Shown here piece by piece: positions 8,023 through 17,247 of a stretch of DNA of 64,000 nt; position 1 is the first letter of the stretch; each line of letters starts with the position of its first letter. The stretch lies in the NCBI RefSeq assembly GCF_000192475.1, contig NZ_AEYW01000014.1:124001-188000 (forward strand). Direction: 5' to 3'. Origin of the DNA: Ruegeria conchae. Its GTDB lineage: Bacteria > Pseudomonadota > Alphaproteobacteria > Rhodobacterales > Rhodobacteraceae. The translations under genes and the position numbers were made by a program. The notes under the pieces are model-generated. The model saw only the letters and a program-made list of their open reading frames with translations, did no database searches and had not been told where the DNA came from.

Positions 8023-8976
8023 ATGGTAGATACGACATTCGGACCCAAAGGCTGGACACCCGAGCGCCTCGGCGACCAGACAGGCAAGACCTACATCATT
8101 ACTGGCGCCAACGCTGGCGCAGGCTTTCAAGCAGCGCGCATTCTTCTCAAGAAGAACGCTAAGGTGGTGATGCTGAACCGCTCAGCCGAGAAATCCGAGG
8201 CGGCCATCACGGGCTTGAAACAGGAATTCGGCGCGAAAGCCGACGTGAGCTTCATACGCATGGACCTGTCAATCCTGGACAGTGTGCGCGAGGCGGCAGA
8301 AGAAGTCTTGAAGACCGTGCCCCGCATCGACGCACTGATCAATAACGCGGCTATCGCGCAGGTGCCGACCCGCAAGCTGACCGTCGACGGGTTCGAAAGC
8401 CAGCTTGGCACCAATCACTACGGGCACTTTCTGCTCAATGGTCTGCTTTTTGATCGCATCGCCGAAAGCAAAGGCCGGATCGTGGTCGTCGCCAGCCTCG
8501 GCTACAACATGGGTCTCAAGACCATCAAGTTTGGCGACATGAACTGGGATGAGGGCTACGGCGCAAACATTGCATATTCGCAGAGCAAACTGGCGCAGAT
8601 GATGTTTGCCTACGAATTTCAAGACCGACTGGCTGCTGCGGGGTGCGCGGATATCGAGGTTTTCGTCTGTCATCCGGGCTCGTCAGCCACATCGCTGATC
8701 ACCACCAGCGGTAGCCGTACAATGCGTTTCATCTGGTGGCTGATGACCAAGACACCAATGGTCCAGACTGCGGAACAAGGCTCATATCCTGAGGTCATGT
8801 GCGCGACCGAAGAGGCGCTGACCGAACAACGCGCCCTCTATGGTCCGACGGGCCGTCTGGAAGCAGTGGGCCCGGTCGGCAAAGGGACACTGAATACCCA
8901 CGCCCATGACAAGGCTGTAATGTCGCGTCTTTGGGAAGTGTCCGAAAATGCCGTTGGGTTCGAGTGGAAACTCTGA
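8023..8976 (+). CDS. Short-chain dehydrogenase/reductase
   Basis: This 317-residue SDR has the NAD(P) motif TGANAGAG near residue 32, NNAA at about 113, and the catalytic Y-S-Q-S-K, with a Ser in the preceding VVASLGYN strand. The closest architecture is the retinol dehydrogenase/WWOX-like branch that acts on hydrophobic alcohols or ketones, but the substrate is not readable from sequence. AGGAG 7 nt upstream fixes the ATG at 8023; the frame continues upstream without a ribosome site. It is probably regulated by the divergent AraC gene through the 160-bp intergenic region. Confidence 0.85.
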   Translation: MVDTTFGPKGWTPERLGDQTGKTYIITGANAGAGFQAARILLKKNAKVVMLNRSAEKSEAAITGLKQEFGAKADVSFIRMDLSILDSVREAAEEVLKTVPRIDALINNAAIAQVPTRKLTVDGFESQLGTNHYGHFLLNGLLFDRIAESKGRIVVVASLGYNMGLKTIKFGDMNWDEGYGANIAYSQSKLAQMMFAYEFQDRLAAAGCADIEVFVCHPGSSATSLITTSGSRTMRFIWWLMTKTPMVQTAEQGSYPEVMCATEEALTEQRALYGPTGRLEAVGPVGKGTLNTHAHDKAVMSRLWEVSENAVGFEWKL

Positions 8977-9270
8977 CCAGTTGATAGAAGCCAGCTGATA
9001 ACGCAACGTCCGGAGAGCGGACCTTGGTGCGCTGTTCAGCATCCGGGAGGTTTGGGCTCGCCCCGGTCATTCGGCCAAATTCAGTGAACGACTGCTATGC
9101 GGACTTTTGCGGACATCCGCATTTTTACTCCAAAGGACCGCAGTCAGCCCGAAGCAGACATTCACAGTTAAGCTTTTCAGTTTTGCGCCAAACCATTCAC
9201 TAGGAAATGCGGGACGTTCAGGAGATCATGTTGTCTTTTCCAAGCAACGTAATTTGCGTTACCAATAGAC

Positions 9271-10986
9271 ATGAATGGAGACCGCAGACTTTCCGCAGTA
9301 CTCTCGGCCGATGTAGTAAACTACTCAGGCCAGATTAAGGCAGATGAAAATAGGACTCTCAGCGAACTTCGTGTTCTACGTCGAGAGTTATTTGATCCTT
9401 TGGTTAGCGATCATCGCGGTAATGTCGTTAAGAGGATGGGCGATGGATGGATAGTCGAGTTCAACTCGGTATCTGATGCAGTACGATGCGCCCTTGATCT
9501 TCAAAGCCAGGTGTCAACTCGGTCCTCACTGAAACTACGAGTGGGCGTGCATCTTGGAGATGTCGTATTCGACGAAGATGACATTTTCGGCGATGGCATC
9601 AATCTATCCGCACGTCTACAAGAGGCTTCCAACGAAGGGGCTGTGTTAATTTCAGATGTCGTCCATCGCAGCCTTGACGAGCGCCTCGCTGAGCAATTTT
9701 ATCGCGCAGGAGAGCGACAGTTCAAGAACGCGCCGTCACCAATGGAAGTTTTCCAATGGTCGCCGCCAGGTTCTGCCCCACCGCGAGTAACTCCGGCTAG
9801 CCATACAAAGTCTCTGCTAATCGGTGTCCTACCTTTTGATAATCTTTCTTCTGACCCCGATCAGGAGTTTTTTGCTGATGGCATTACCGAAGAGATCATC
9901 ACCACTTTATCAAAACTCCCGAATTTAATGATCGTCGCGCGTAATTCTACATTCGTCTACAAAGGTCGCTCCGTTGACGTGAAACAGGTCGGCCTGGAGC
10001 AGGGTGTCGATCTTGTTCTTGAGGGAAGTGTCCGTCAAAGCGGGAACCGGGTGAGGATCACAGCACAGCTAATCGATGCAAAGTCCGGTATGCACATTTG
10101 GGCTGACCGCTATGATCGCCTCATTGAAGATGTATTCGAAGTTCAGGATGAACTCGCACTTAGGATTGCAACCGAGCTACAAGTCGAACTGTTGGCGGGA
10201 GAAATGGCTCGTTTCAGAGGATCCGGCACGAAAAACCTCAGCGCGTGGACCGCTCAACTAAAGGCCGTGGAGGCTTCGCGCAGAATTACTAGGGAAGCTC
10301 AGGCCAACGCTCGCCGATTTGCACAACAGGCAATTGCACTCGACCCGGGTTACTCGGCTCCGTATTGTACTTTGGGATTCATTTGCACTGTCGAAGCACG
10401 ACATGGATTTGTTGCTGACCGGCGTGCCGCGCTAGCGGAGGCTCGTGACTGCGCACAGAGGGCTCTGGAAATAGACAGCTACAACCCAGAGGCTCACGCC
10501 ATTGCGGGTTTTGCGGATGCAATCGATGGCAAGCTGGTTTCGGCTATCGAGAAGTTCAACAAGGCACTAGCGCTAAATCCAAACCACGCTGACGTGGCTG
10601 CCAGACTGTCAATCACCCTAGCTTTCAATGGCCAGGCTAATGAAGCGATCCAAGTCGCACAGCAAGCCATCACCCTGAACCCTCACTATCCAGGTTGGTA
10701 TGCAGGCGTTCTGGGTTTAGCCCTTCGACTTGACGGTCAATACGAGGAAGCTACGAAAGCATTCATCGAATATGGTCAAAGGGTTGAAGGCTTTGGGCAC
10801 CTCGACCTCGTAATCATCTATGTAGAGACGGAGAACCTTGAGGCCGCTCGCGATGAAGCACGGAATGTGATTAGATACCGCCCTCGGTTTTCCATATCGG
10901 ATTGGGCGAAAACCCAACTTTTCTCTGACAGAGAGAGGCTGGAAAAAGACTGTGCATCCTTACGTTTGGCCGGTTTACCTGAATGA
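9271..10986 (+). CDS. Class III adenylate/guanylate cyclase with TPR tail
   Basis: This 571-residue protein has a CHD cyclase domain at residues 5-165, with metal-binding Asp14 (LSADVVNYS) and Asp58 (KRMGDGW) and the transition-state Asn/Arg pair in FGDGINLSARLQ. Residues ~185-315 form a TolB-like N-terminal domain (LIGVLPFDNLSSDPDQEFFA). TPR helices follow from ~340 to 525 (ALDPGYSAPYC, ALEIDSYNPEAHA, ALNPNHADVAARL). The family is cytosolic, makes cAMP (or cGMP) and is abundant in rhizobia and roseobacters. Both catalytic metal residues are present, so it should be active. No adjacent operon partner. Confidence 0.88.
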   Translation: MNGDRRLSAVLSADVVNYSGQIKADENRTLSELRVLRRELFDPLVSDHRGNVVKRMGDGWIVEFNSVSDAVRCALDLQSQVSTRSSLKLRVGVHLGDVVFDEDDIFGDGINLSARLQEASNEGAVLISDVVHRSLDERLAEQFYRAGERQFKNAPSPMEVFQWSPPGSAPPRVTPASHTKSLLIGVLPFDNLSSDPDQEFFADGITEEIITTLSKLPNLMIVARNSTFVYKGRSVDVKQVGLEQGVDLVLEGSVRQSGNRVRITAQLIDAKSGMHIWADRYDRLIEDVFEVQDELALRIATELQVELLAGEMARFRGSGTKNLSAWTAQLKAVEASRRITREAQANARRFAQQAIALDPGYSAPYCTLGFICTVEARHGFVADRRAALAEARDCAQRALEIDSYNPEAHAIAGFADAIDGKLVSAIEKFNKALALNPNHADVAARLSITLAFNGQANEAIQVAQQAITLNPHYPGWYAGVLGLALRLDGQYEEATKAFIEYGQRVEGFGHLDLVIIYVETENLEAARDEARNVIRYRPRFSISDWAKTQLFSDRERLEKDCASLRLAGLPE

Positions 10987-11125
10987 GCACAACGTTTCGT
11001 GGCGACAGCTTAGGATGTGGTGGAAATCGACTTCAGGTGTGTTCGACTTGGGCCCACGAGGGCCTTTCGCGTCTTCTTCACTCTAGCGGCGGGTCGTAAC
11101 GTGAGGTGAACATTGATTTATTTGG

Positions 11126-11608
11126 TCAGTCGCCAAACACCGCGTTCAACCTTGTCCAGGCGTCTTCGGGCCAAACCTCTTTGAATTTGTAGAAGTTCTC
11201 AAAGCTCAGGATATCAGGGTTAAGTGGAACCCAAGACTGTTTGCTAGAAGTGAATATCTGAGCGTCCGGTGGACAAAGGTCAGGGTTATCCAGTGTGCCA
11301 ACACGAATGTACCTAAGTTTACCCAGCCTTACTAAGTATTCGCTGAATACAGCCGTACCACATATCGCGCATCTTGTGATTTTCTGGCCCTTACCACTCG
11401 GAGTTGCCAACGTGTGGCTAGTAGTCTTTCCACTCCATGTAACGCGCTCCGTTTCAATGATGGCATTTAGTACGTAGGCGGACCCAGTTTGCTTCTGACA
11501 CTCCTTGCAATGACAACAATGAACAAACATTGGTGGTGAAGACATTTGATAGGTCAATTGTCCGCACCCGCAAGAACCGGTGAATTCGGTTGCTTTTTCC
11601 GAAACCAT
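11126..11608 (-). CDS. GFA-family zinc-binding protein
   Basis: This 160-residue protein has the GFA/CENP-V zinc-binding pattern: CGCGQL near residue 13, CCHCKECQ near 31, and CAICGT near 80. The family is annotated as glutathione-dependent formaldehyde-activating, although most members have unknown substrates. It lies 3 bp downstream of the ABM-like gene on the same strand, so the two are likely one transcript. Confidence 0.85.
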   Translation of the reverse strand: MVSEKATEFTGSCGCGQLTYQMSSPPMFVHCCHCKECQKQTGSAYVLNAIIETERVTWSGKTTSHTLATPSGKGQKITRCAICGTAVFSEYLVRLGKLRYIRVGTLDNPDLCPPDAQIFTSSKQSWVPLNPDILSFENFYKFKEVWPEDAWTRLNAVFGD

Positions 11609-11611
11609 GGA

Positions 11612-11905
11612 TCAATCCACCAGCTCGTAGTGTTTGATCAATCTGCTCTCGACCAACTCAGCTTCAGCAGGGTCGATATGGGGAGAATTATAGTCCTCGC
11701 CAACGAACGCTTTGAGTGACGCCAAGTCTTTCCAGACCATTACAAAACTAAAATCTCTTCGGTTGTCACTGTGTGGTGCACCAGGCAAAACCTGAACGAT
11801 CCATTCGATTCCTTTCATCATTGGAATCGCGGTTTTGTAGAAGAATTCTGCAAATTCTTCTTCCTTGCCGTCTCTGACTCGCACCTGAAATATACGCATA
11901 ATCAT
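11612..11905 (-). CDS. Antibiotic-biosynthesis-monooxygenase-like dimeric alpha/beta-barrel protein
   Basis: This small (97-residue) ferredoxin-like barrel protein reads MIMRIFQVRVRDGKEEEF..., with WIVQVLPGAPHSDNRRDF and FVMVWKDLASLKAFVGED. The fold is that of ABM/stress-responsive dimeric barrels, whose roles range from quinol oxygenation to heme handling. GGGAGGA about 6 nt upstream of the ATG at 11905 fixes the start. It forms a two-gene operon with the GFA protein. Confidence 0.75.
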   Translation of the reverse strand: MIMRIFQVRVRDGKEEEFAEFFYKTAIPMMKGIEWIVQVLPGAPHSDNRRDFSFVMVWKDLASLKAFVGEDYNSPHIDPAEAELVESRLIKHYELVD

Positions 11906-12079
11906 GCAGTGTCCTCCCAAGAAAAATAGGCGCCTGCAAAATTGCCTCTCATCAGATCATATCATCACATCGAATATTTGTCCTGACTGGGCTCAAACCA
12001 GACATTTGCGTTTTGACTGCTTACTGCACAATAACAAAAGACAAACTGAACCAACGCATTTTTCTGCTGGTCAGAGAAT

Positions 12080-12335
12080 ATGGAACAAGGCCCCAACATC
12101 GGCCCGGACGGGCCAAACTTCATTGCGCGAAGCGTCGCCGGGATCGCCCTTTCGGTGCGAGTCAAATTGCTTGTCGCGTTTTTAGGTATTACCTGCCTGC
12201 TTGTCGGATTGACGCTTTTTGGACTGTATTCTCTGCATCACGCTAATGTCAGGACCGAAGCCATGATTCGCGATCAGGAGCGCATCGCGTTTCTGACCGA
12301 CACCTACGCAACCATTTCCAACTTGCAAGCTTACC
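12080..12335 (+). pseudogene. 5' fragment of membrane sensor gene, cut by IS6
   Basis: The first 85 codons encode a short cytosolic lead, SVRVKLLVAFLGITCLLVGL as a transmembrane helix, and the start of a helical sensor region (IRDQERIAFLTDTYATISNL). It resembles the N-terminus of sensor kinases, chemoreceptors or cyclases. The coding sequence stops matching exactly where the IS6 terminal repeat begins (12336). The missing remainder is not found beyond the far end of the element. Confidence 0.6.
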
Positions 12336-13153
12336 GGTGCTGTCAGACAAATTCGAACAAGTCTCAGCTAGGCCAGTATAGCTGCCATTTATGCCGCACC
12401 AAGTTCGCGCCACTCAGCGAGAGCGGCGGTGCGTGCCAGCTTGAAGGTATCTCTGCTGGTTAGCGATCTTTCCTGGTTGAAGTGGTTGTAGATGGAGAAA
12501 TGGATGGAGGCGAATTTCTGTAAACTTCGCATGCGCCTGAAACGTTGCATGGCGCGTTCGCGTCGTCGGAAAGGAAGGTGTGAATTCTCGACGCGGTTGT
12601 TGAGCCACCTGCCCGTCTGCTGTTTTTCGGTTGCACCAAGCTCTCTGAGAGCGGCCCTGTATGACGCGAAGCGATCCGTTACAACTCTATCCGCTGTACC
12701 GTGTCGTTTCATCAATTTCTTGAGGAATTTCAATGCTGCCTGCTTGTTTCGACGTTTGGTGACAACGGCTTCCAGCACCTCGCCTTCGTGATCAACAGCC
12801 CGCCAAAGATAATGCCGCTTGCCATTCACCTTCACGAAAACCTCGTCCACGTGCCACTTCCATTTGGAGAACGCGCGCAGCTGCTGAACTCGCCTCCGTC
12901 TGATCTCAGCAGCAAACATCGGACCGAACCTGTTCCACCAATATCGGACGGCTTCGTGGCTCACTTCAATTCCCCGTTCATTCAATAGATCTTCCACGTT
13001 TCGAAGCGACAATGGGAACCGAACGTACAGCATTACAGCCAAACGAATGACGTCTGGACTGGTCTTGAAGTACTTGAATGGTGACTGTTTAATCATGCAC
13101 GAAGGCTACGAGAGCACCCTACCCGCCTCAACCCAAGCTCTTCTGACAAAACC
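12336..13153. mobile_element. IS6-family insertion sequence (818 bp)
   Basis: The element has a single minus-strand transposase and imperfect terminal inverted repeats. The left end starts GGTGCTGTCAGACAAATTCG and the right end, read inward, starts GGTTTTGTCAGAAGAGCTTG. Length fits IS6. The 8-bp flanks (AGCTTACC left, GTATTGAT right) do not match, so there is no target duplication. Different broken genes flank each side, which suggests recombination between two IS copies (deletion or inversion) and not simple insertion. Confidence 0.8.
12389..13096 (-). CDS. IS6-family DDE transposase
   Basis: This intact 235-residue transposase has an N-terminal helix-turn-helix (LRNVEDLLNERGIEVSHEAV) and a DDE core with Asp84 (WHVDEVFVKV), Asp141 (VVTDRFASY) and Glu170 (NNRVENSH), followed by the family PFRRRERAMQRFR box. 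All three catalytic residues are present, so the element may be mobile through cointegrate formation. Confidence 0.9.
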   Translation of the reverse strand: MIKQSPFKYFKTSPDVIRLAVMLYVRFPLSLRNVEDLLNERGIEVSHEAVRYWWNRFGPMFAAEIRRRRVQQLRAFSKWKWHVDEVFVKVNGKRHYLWRAVDHEGEVLEAVVTKRRNKQAALKFLKKLMKRHGTADRVVTDRFASYRAALRELGATEKQQTGRWLNNRVENSHLPFRRRERAMQRFRRMRSLQKFASIHFSIYNHFNQERSLTSRDTFKLARTAALAEWRELGAA

Positions 13154-13292
13154 GTATTGATTTCGCCTCGACCAGACACAGTCCAAGGTCTTCCTCGGAC
13201 GCATCAACCGACCGGCGTTCCAGGGTGCAAATCTCGTGTGATCGCTTCTCGCCCCAACCAAACTCAGTCTCTAAACTGATCTTGAATTTCAT
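13154..13292 (-). pseudogene. N-terminal fragment of an ISKra4-like transposase
   Basis: On the minus strand an ATG at 13292, with AGGAAG just upstream, opens MKFKISLETEFGWGEKRSHE then ERRSVDASEEDLGLCL. This resembles the N-terminal region of ISKra4/TnpA-type transposases. The frame runs straight into the IS6 right end at 13153, so the gene is truncated after about 46 residues. Confidence 0.5.
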
Positions 13293-13567
13293 CGCTATGC
13301 TTCCTGCAAAAACAACGAGACATTAGATCAGAATCTGCAGGTATCCCCACATTCTTTCCACTCCCGTCGCGGACCGGGCCGTCCGTCAGTTGTTTCTGGC
13401 GGCAGGAAAGATGATGTCCGAAGGGGTTGTGTTGCAAGCCCCTACCCGCTTTACGCGCAAAATCTTTCCTTTTTGATCGTTACTTTTCGATCTTCTCAAA
13501 TCTTTGATTACAACCGATAAGTATCCCTTATCATGTTTGATTGATTTTGCCGAAAAATCAGCGCAGA

Positions 13568-14632
13568 ATGTGCCCCATGAAGCCGCCTGCCCCCTATCTT
13601 CCAGCTGCCACCCCTGCCCTGTCGCAGGCGGATCAGGAGGCGCTGACCGACCTGTATGTGCGCGGCACGCCGGCCAATACGCTGCGTGCCTATGAGCGGG
13701 ATCTGCGCTACGTGACGGCATGGAAAGCCGCGCGTTTCGGATCAGCGTTGGATTGGCCGGAAAGTGCGCCGATCGCGCTGTCTTTTATTCTCGATCACGC
13801 CCGCGACCTGAACGACGCACCAGAAACGGATGTGGCGCGCGAAACCGCAGAGCTGCTGATTGCGCAAGGGCTGCGCAAGTCCCTCTCCTGCCCGGCCCCG
13901 TCCACGCTCGACCGGCGCATCGCCTCCTGGCTGGCCTTCCACCGGATGAAGAACCTGACTTCGCCTTTTGACGCGCCACAGGTGAAACAGGCCCGCGCCA
14001 AGGCCCGTCGTGCCGCGGCCCGGTCCCCTGCCCCAAAATCCACCCATCCAATCACCCGTGACATTCTCGAACTGCTGCTGGCCACCTGCCGGGGCTCGCG
14101 CCGGGATTGCCGCGACCGAGCGCTGTTGATGCTGAGCTGGGCGTCGGGTGGTCGGAGGCGCTCGGAGATCACCGGGTTGATGCGCGAGGATGTCTCGCTC
14201 AAGGAATTTGACAAGAGCGGCGTCGTCTGGCTCTCGCTGCTGGAAACCAAGACCACCCAGAAGGGCGAGACCCCGCGACTGGTTTTGAAAGGCCGCGCAG
14301 CCCAGGCGCTGGTGCATTGGATCGAGATTGGCGGGATCGAGGATGGACCGCTGTTCCGCCCTGTCTCAAAAGCGGATCGTGTGCTGAAACGTCGTCTGAG
14401 CCCGGATGCGATTTATCAGATCGTCAAACACCGCCTGGAACAAGCCGGATTGCCCGAGGATTTTGCCTCGCCCCATGGGCTGCGCTCGGGGTTTCTGACC
14501 CAGGCCGCACTGGACGGTGCGCCCATCCAGGCCGCCATGCGCCTGTCACTGCACCGCTCCCTGGCCCAAGCGCAGAAATACTACGATGACGTCGATATCG
14601 CGGAGAATCCAGCTACAGACCTGTTGGGGTGA
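13568..14632 (+). CDS. Tyrosine recombinase / phage-type integrase
   Basis: This site-specific recombinase has an N-terminal SAM-like core-binding domain (about residues 20-130, TLRAYERDLRYVTAWKAARF) and a C-terminal catalytic domain. The first Arg lies in WASGGRRRSEI, Lys in LETKTTQKGE, H-x-x-R in HGLRSGF, a second His in SLHRSLAQ, and the nucleophile Tyr in KYYDD. The start is uncertain (ATG at 13568 or 13577, TTG at 13541). It is convergent with parB across the parS-like palindromes. On plasmids such enzymes often resolve multimers or integrate cassettes. Confidence 0.85.
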   Translation: MCPMKPPAPYLPAATPALSQADQEALTDLYVRGTPANTLRAYERDLRYVTAWKAARFGSALDWPESAPIALSFILDHARDLNDAPETDVARETAELLIAQGLRKSLSCPAPSTLDRRIASWLAFHRMKNLTSPFDAPQVKQARAKARRAAARSPAPKSTHPITRDILELLLATCRGSRRDCRDRALLMLSWASGGRRRSEITGLMREDVSLKEFDKSGVVWLSLLETKTTQKGETPRLVLKGRAAQALVHWIEIGGIEDGPLFRPVSKADRVLKRRLSPDAIYQIVKHRLEQAGLPEDFASPHGLRSGFLTQAALDGAPIQAAMRLSLHRSLAQAQKYYDDVDIAENPATDLLG

Positions 14633-14651
14633 ATTGGGGCTAAACGAAGAA

Positions 14652-14675
14652 GGCGGTAACCCATGGGTTACCGCC
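14652..14675. promoter_or_regulatory. parS-like 24-bp perfect palindrome
   Basis: This is a perfect inverted repeat with no spacer: GGC plus the core GGTAACCCATGGGTTACC plus GCC. A second copy of the core lies 27 bp away beside the parB stop codon. Two related palindromes flanking the end of parB fit a ParB-binding centromere. It is not followed by a T-run on either strand, so an intrinsic terminator is less likely. Confidence 0.55.
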
Positions 14676-14701
14676 ATTAAAATCAAAAAACGTAAGCATG
14701 G

Positions 14702-14717
14702 GTAACCCGCGGGTTAC
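14702..14717. promoter_or_regulatory. Second parS-like palindrome overlapping parB stop
   Basis: GTAACCCGCGGGTTAC is a perfect 16-bp palindrome that differs from the core of the first one only in the central dinucleotide (GC for AT). It overlaps the parB stop codon (14714-14716). Shared consensus: GTAACCC-NN-GGGTTAC. Confidence 0.55.
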
Positions 14718-15769
14718 TTCTCGTTCAAAACCGCTTCGAAAGCTTCAACCGCCCTCTGGAGCTTTGAACGGTCAATCGAACTAAAGTCTTGACCGGACAA
14801 TATTCTGCACTCTCCCTTTCGCGCAGTGATTTTTGAAGCGCCCACATGAAACTCATACTTCACGCTCTCGACTTTCTCACGTCGCTTGCCTTTACCCCGT
14901 TCAGAATCAGTATCCGCCAAGAAAGCATCAAGCACCGCGTTTTGCTCATCAGCTGTGGATGCGCGCGCCAACACATCTTTTAACACAGCAACTGAACCCG
15001 ACGAAGCTCGAAGTTTCCGCGCAACCTCAACGCCAAGATTTCTGGAGACACTCTTAGGAAATGGCAACGCGCCATCAAGTTCATTGAGCAGGTAAACAAA
15101 GCTACGAATATAAGAGCGTTTCATCTTGTGCAGGGATGAGTAAAGCCTTCCGACCAAAGCTACTGCATCCCCTGCCCCCAACTCAGAATCGTTGGAAGCA
15201 AGAATTGCCACTTGCGCCATCTCAGCAAAAGTCAGGTCCTCTCGAACAACGTTCTCTTCAACCATGTCAATGTAAAGGTCGATACGATCACTCTGGGATT
15301 CGGCAACTCGCGCTGTAACACTGGAAAACCGTTCATCACCGGTCTCCTCATAAAGCTGCTTAAGAGCAGTTACTCGTCTCCAACCCTTTTTGAGCTGGAA
15401 TCGACCATCTGAATCCTTATAAAGCTCTATGGGCTCCTTCTGGCCGCGTTCCTGAATAGAAGCCTTGAGTTCATCCATCTCATCCGAACTTGCGACGGCC
15501 GATAGATCCAAGCGATCTCTTGGAAGATCTGTCGTAAGAATTTCATTGATGCTGACCGCAACCAAAACTCGCCCCTCGTCACGAGCTTTGCGATACTCCT
15601 TGGCATCGGAGGCATTTTGCCGTCGCTGTTCGACACGGTTCTCAGTGCTTTCATTTAAACTGTTTGCTGTCTCGCGTACCGCAGCCCCCATTGGACCCAC
15701 TTCGCGGCGGCGTGTTTTCTTGATGTCATCTTCATCAATTGGAGTGAAGCCAAATTTGTTACCGCTCAT
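14714..15769 (-). CDS. parB: ParB-family centromere-binding protein
   Basis: This 351-residue ParB-like protein has an N-terminal basic region and a ParB/Srx fold at ~95-165 (LKASIQERGQKEPIELYKD, GRFQLKKGWRRVTALKQL). A helix-turn-helix region follows (VREDLTFAEMAQVAI), then a variable C-terminal dimerisation part. The canonical ParB box GERR is replaced by a GWRR-type box (KKGWRR), as in plasmid RepB-type ParBs. It should bind the palindromes at its 3' end and partner the adjacent ParA. Its start overlaps the parA stop by 4 bp (ATGA), so the two are translationally coupled. Confidence 0.9.
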   Translation of the reverse strand: MSGNKFGFTPIDEDDIKKTRRREVGPMGAAVRETANSLNESTENRVEQRRQNASDAKEYRKARDEGRVLVAVSINEILTTDLPRDRLDLSAVASSDEMDELKASIQERGQKEPIELYKDSDGRFQLKKGWRRVTALKQLYEETGDERFSSVTARVAESQSDRIDLYIDMVEENVVREDLTFAEMAQVAILASNDSELGAGDAVALVGRLYSSLHKMKRSYIRSFVYLLNELDGALPFPKSVSRNLGVEVARKLRASSGSVAVLKDVLARASTADEQNAVLDAFLADTDSERGKGKRREKVESVKYEFHVGASKITARKGECRILSGQDFSSIDRSKLQRAVEAFEAVLNEK

Positions 15770-17076
15770 TCTACCCGCTCCTCAACTTTGGTACGCGCCT
15801 CCCAGGCCCGTAGGACGACGTCCTTAAATTCACTGTATGCATTATCAAAGGACAGACGCGCCCGTTTCCATGTGTCCCGAGTCATCTGCCTATAGTCCTG
15901 CTCGTAGACAGACATCTGGAACCTACCAGATTGCTCGACCGCACGTGTCATTTCGATGGGATTTTGACAGACATCGGCCCCGAAGACATTTTTGAAAGCG
16001 TCCATCATCGCGACATGCAGAGAGTTGCTGGCCTCGAAGCGAGTCATGAGAACACGTATGTCATCGAACCTTTTAGGAAGAGTAATACCAGCATCCTGTG
16101 CAATACGTTCGAAACCGCTGGTTATGTCTTCCAAGGCGTCGCCAAGCTGACCAAGATAACTCGTTGTGCTGTCGTACTCCCAATAGCCAGGACCAGACGG
16201 AATATAGAGGATATCAGCCGCAAAGGCCGCATTCAAAGACTGATATCCAATTGCAGGCGGACAATCGAAAACAATCAAATCATATTGGTCGTCTGGCAAC
16301 TCATCGAGATATCTTGCGACGCATCCAAAAAAACTCCATGCCTTATGAATGGACCTATACTGGGCGGAAGCAAATTCAACGAAGGCGGCGTTCGCGCAGC
16401 TCGGAATGATGTCAATCGTCGACCATGAAGTTCTTTGAATGAAATCCTGAACACGCTGTGCGCCGATCGACTGAACATCTTCTGGCAACTCGTCAGCAGT
16501 AGGGTAGGGGCAATCTGCAGGATCATCATATTCGTCCGCGATCCGGTTCGCCTCACGGCAGAGGTCGCGACACATAATGCCCCAGACAGTATTCCACTCT
16601 CTTACTTCAGCCAGACCCATTGAATGAGTGAGTGTCGCCTGGGGGTCAAAGTCCACCACCAAAACACGATAACCATCAAGCGCAGCCGCATTCGCCAAGT
16701 GCTGAGCAACGACAGTTTTGCCAACACCACCCTTAAAGTTCGAAACCGCCACTCTCATAGCCCGGCCTGCCGGCCTTTGAGGCAGAAGGCTCTTACCCCT
16801 AAATCTCAGACGCCGTCTCAGTTCATTAATCTCAGCAAGAGAAAACCATCTTTGCCGTCCATCATCTTCAGTCGCACCTTGCGGAAGAGACGGGTCTTCG
16901 GCCAACTTCTTTCTCAAGGTGTCCGCCGGGACATCAAACATGAACTGGCTAATTTCCCAGATTGAGAATGGTCGAAGAACTTTCTCGTCTGCAGGCGAGA
17001 AGGTAGCGCGGCGGACGGCAGCCTGTTGAGCCAGGCTTCGTTCGTTCATAGCTTGAAGGTCGGTGTGGTCACGCAT
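15766..17076 (-). CDS. parA: ParA-family partition ATPase (type Ia)
   Basis: This 436-residue protein has an N-terminal winged/MerR-like DNA-binding region (about 35-95, FSIWEISQFMFDVPADTLRK) and then a deviant Walker A, KGGVGKT, at ~114. Walker A-prime (VVDFDPQATLTHSMG) and Walker B (LIVFDCPPA) follow. Length and the N-terminal DNA-binding domain mark it as type Ia, which usually represses its own parAB promoter. It forms parAB with the downstream gene and is divergent from rep. Confidence 0.92.
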   Translation of the reverse strand: MRDHTDLQAMNERSLAQQAAVRRATFSPADEKVLRPFSIWEISQFMFDVPADTLRKKLAEDPSLPQGATEDDGRQRWFSLAEINELRRRLRFRGKSLLPQRPAGRAMRVAVSNFKGGVGKTVVAQHLANAAALDGYRVLVVDFDPQATLTHSMGLAEVREWNTVWGIMCRDLCREANRIADEYDDPADCPYPTADELPEDVQSIGAQRVQDFIQRTSWSTIDIIPSCANAAFVEFASAQYRSIHKAWSFFGCVARYLDELPDDQYDLIVFDCPPAIGYQSLNAAFAADILYIPSGPGYWEYDSTTSYLGQLGDALEDITSGFERIAQDAGITLPKRFDDIRVLMTRFEASNSLHVAMMDAFKNVFGADVCQNPIEMTRAVEQSGRFQMSVYEQDYRQMTRDTWKRARLSFDNAYSEFKDVVLRAWEARTKVEERVE

Positions 17077-17247
17077 GATGTTGCTCTTGTTATATGACGG
17101 TGGTCTTTTAATAACGCGATTTTTGGAAACTGCAAAACGTAAAGAATAGAAATTCCGCTTTTTTGCCTATGATCCGTTAAATACGGGAAGAAATTCGAAT
17201 GCCAGGCTATGTTTTGGTGACAAGCATCAATCACTAACTAGATATAT

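Noticed and set aside
14652..14675. Palindrome as a bidirectional terminator between convergent genes
   Set aside because: No T-run on either side, and a second copy of the core lies nearby; the parS explanation fits better.
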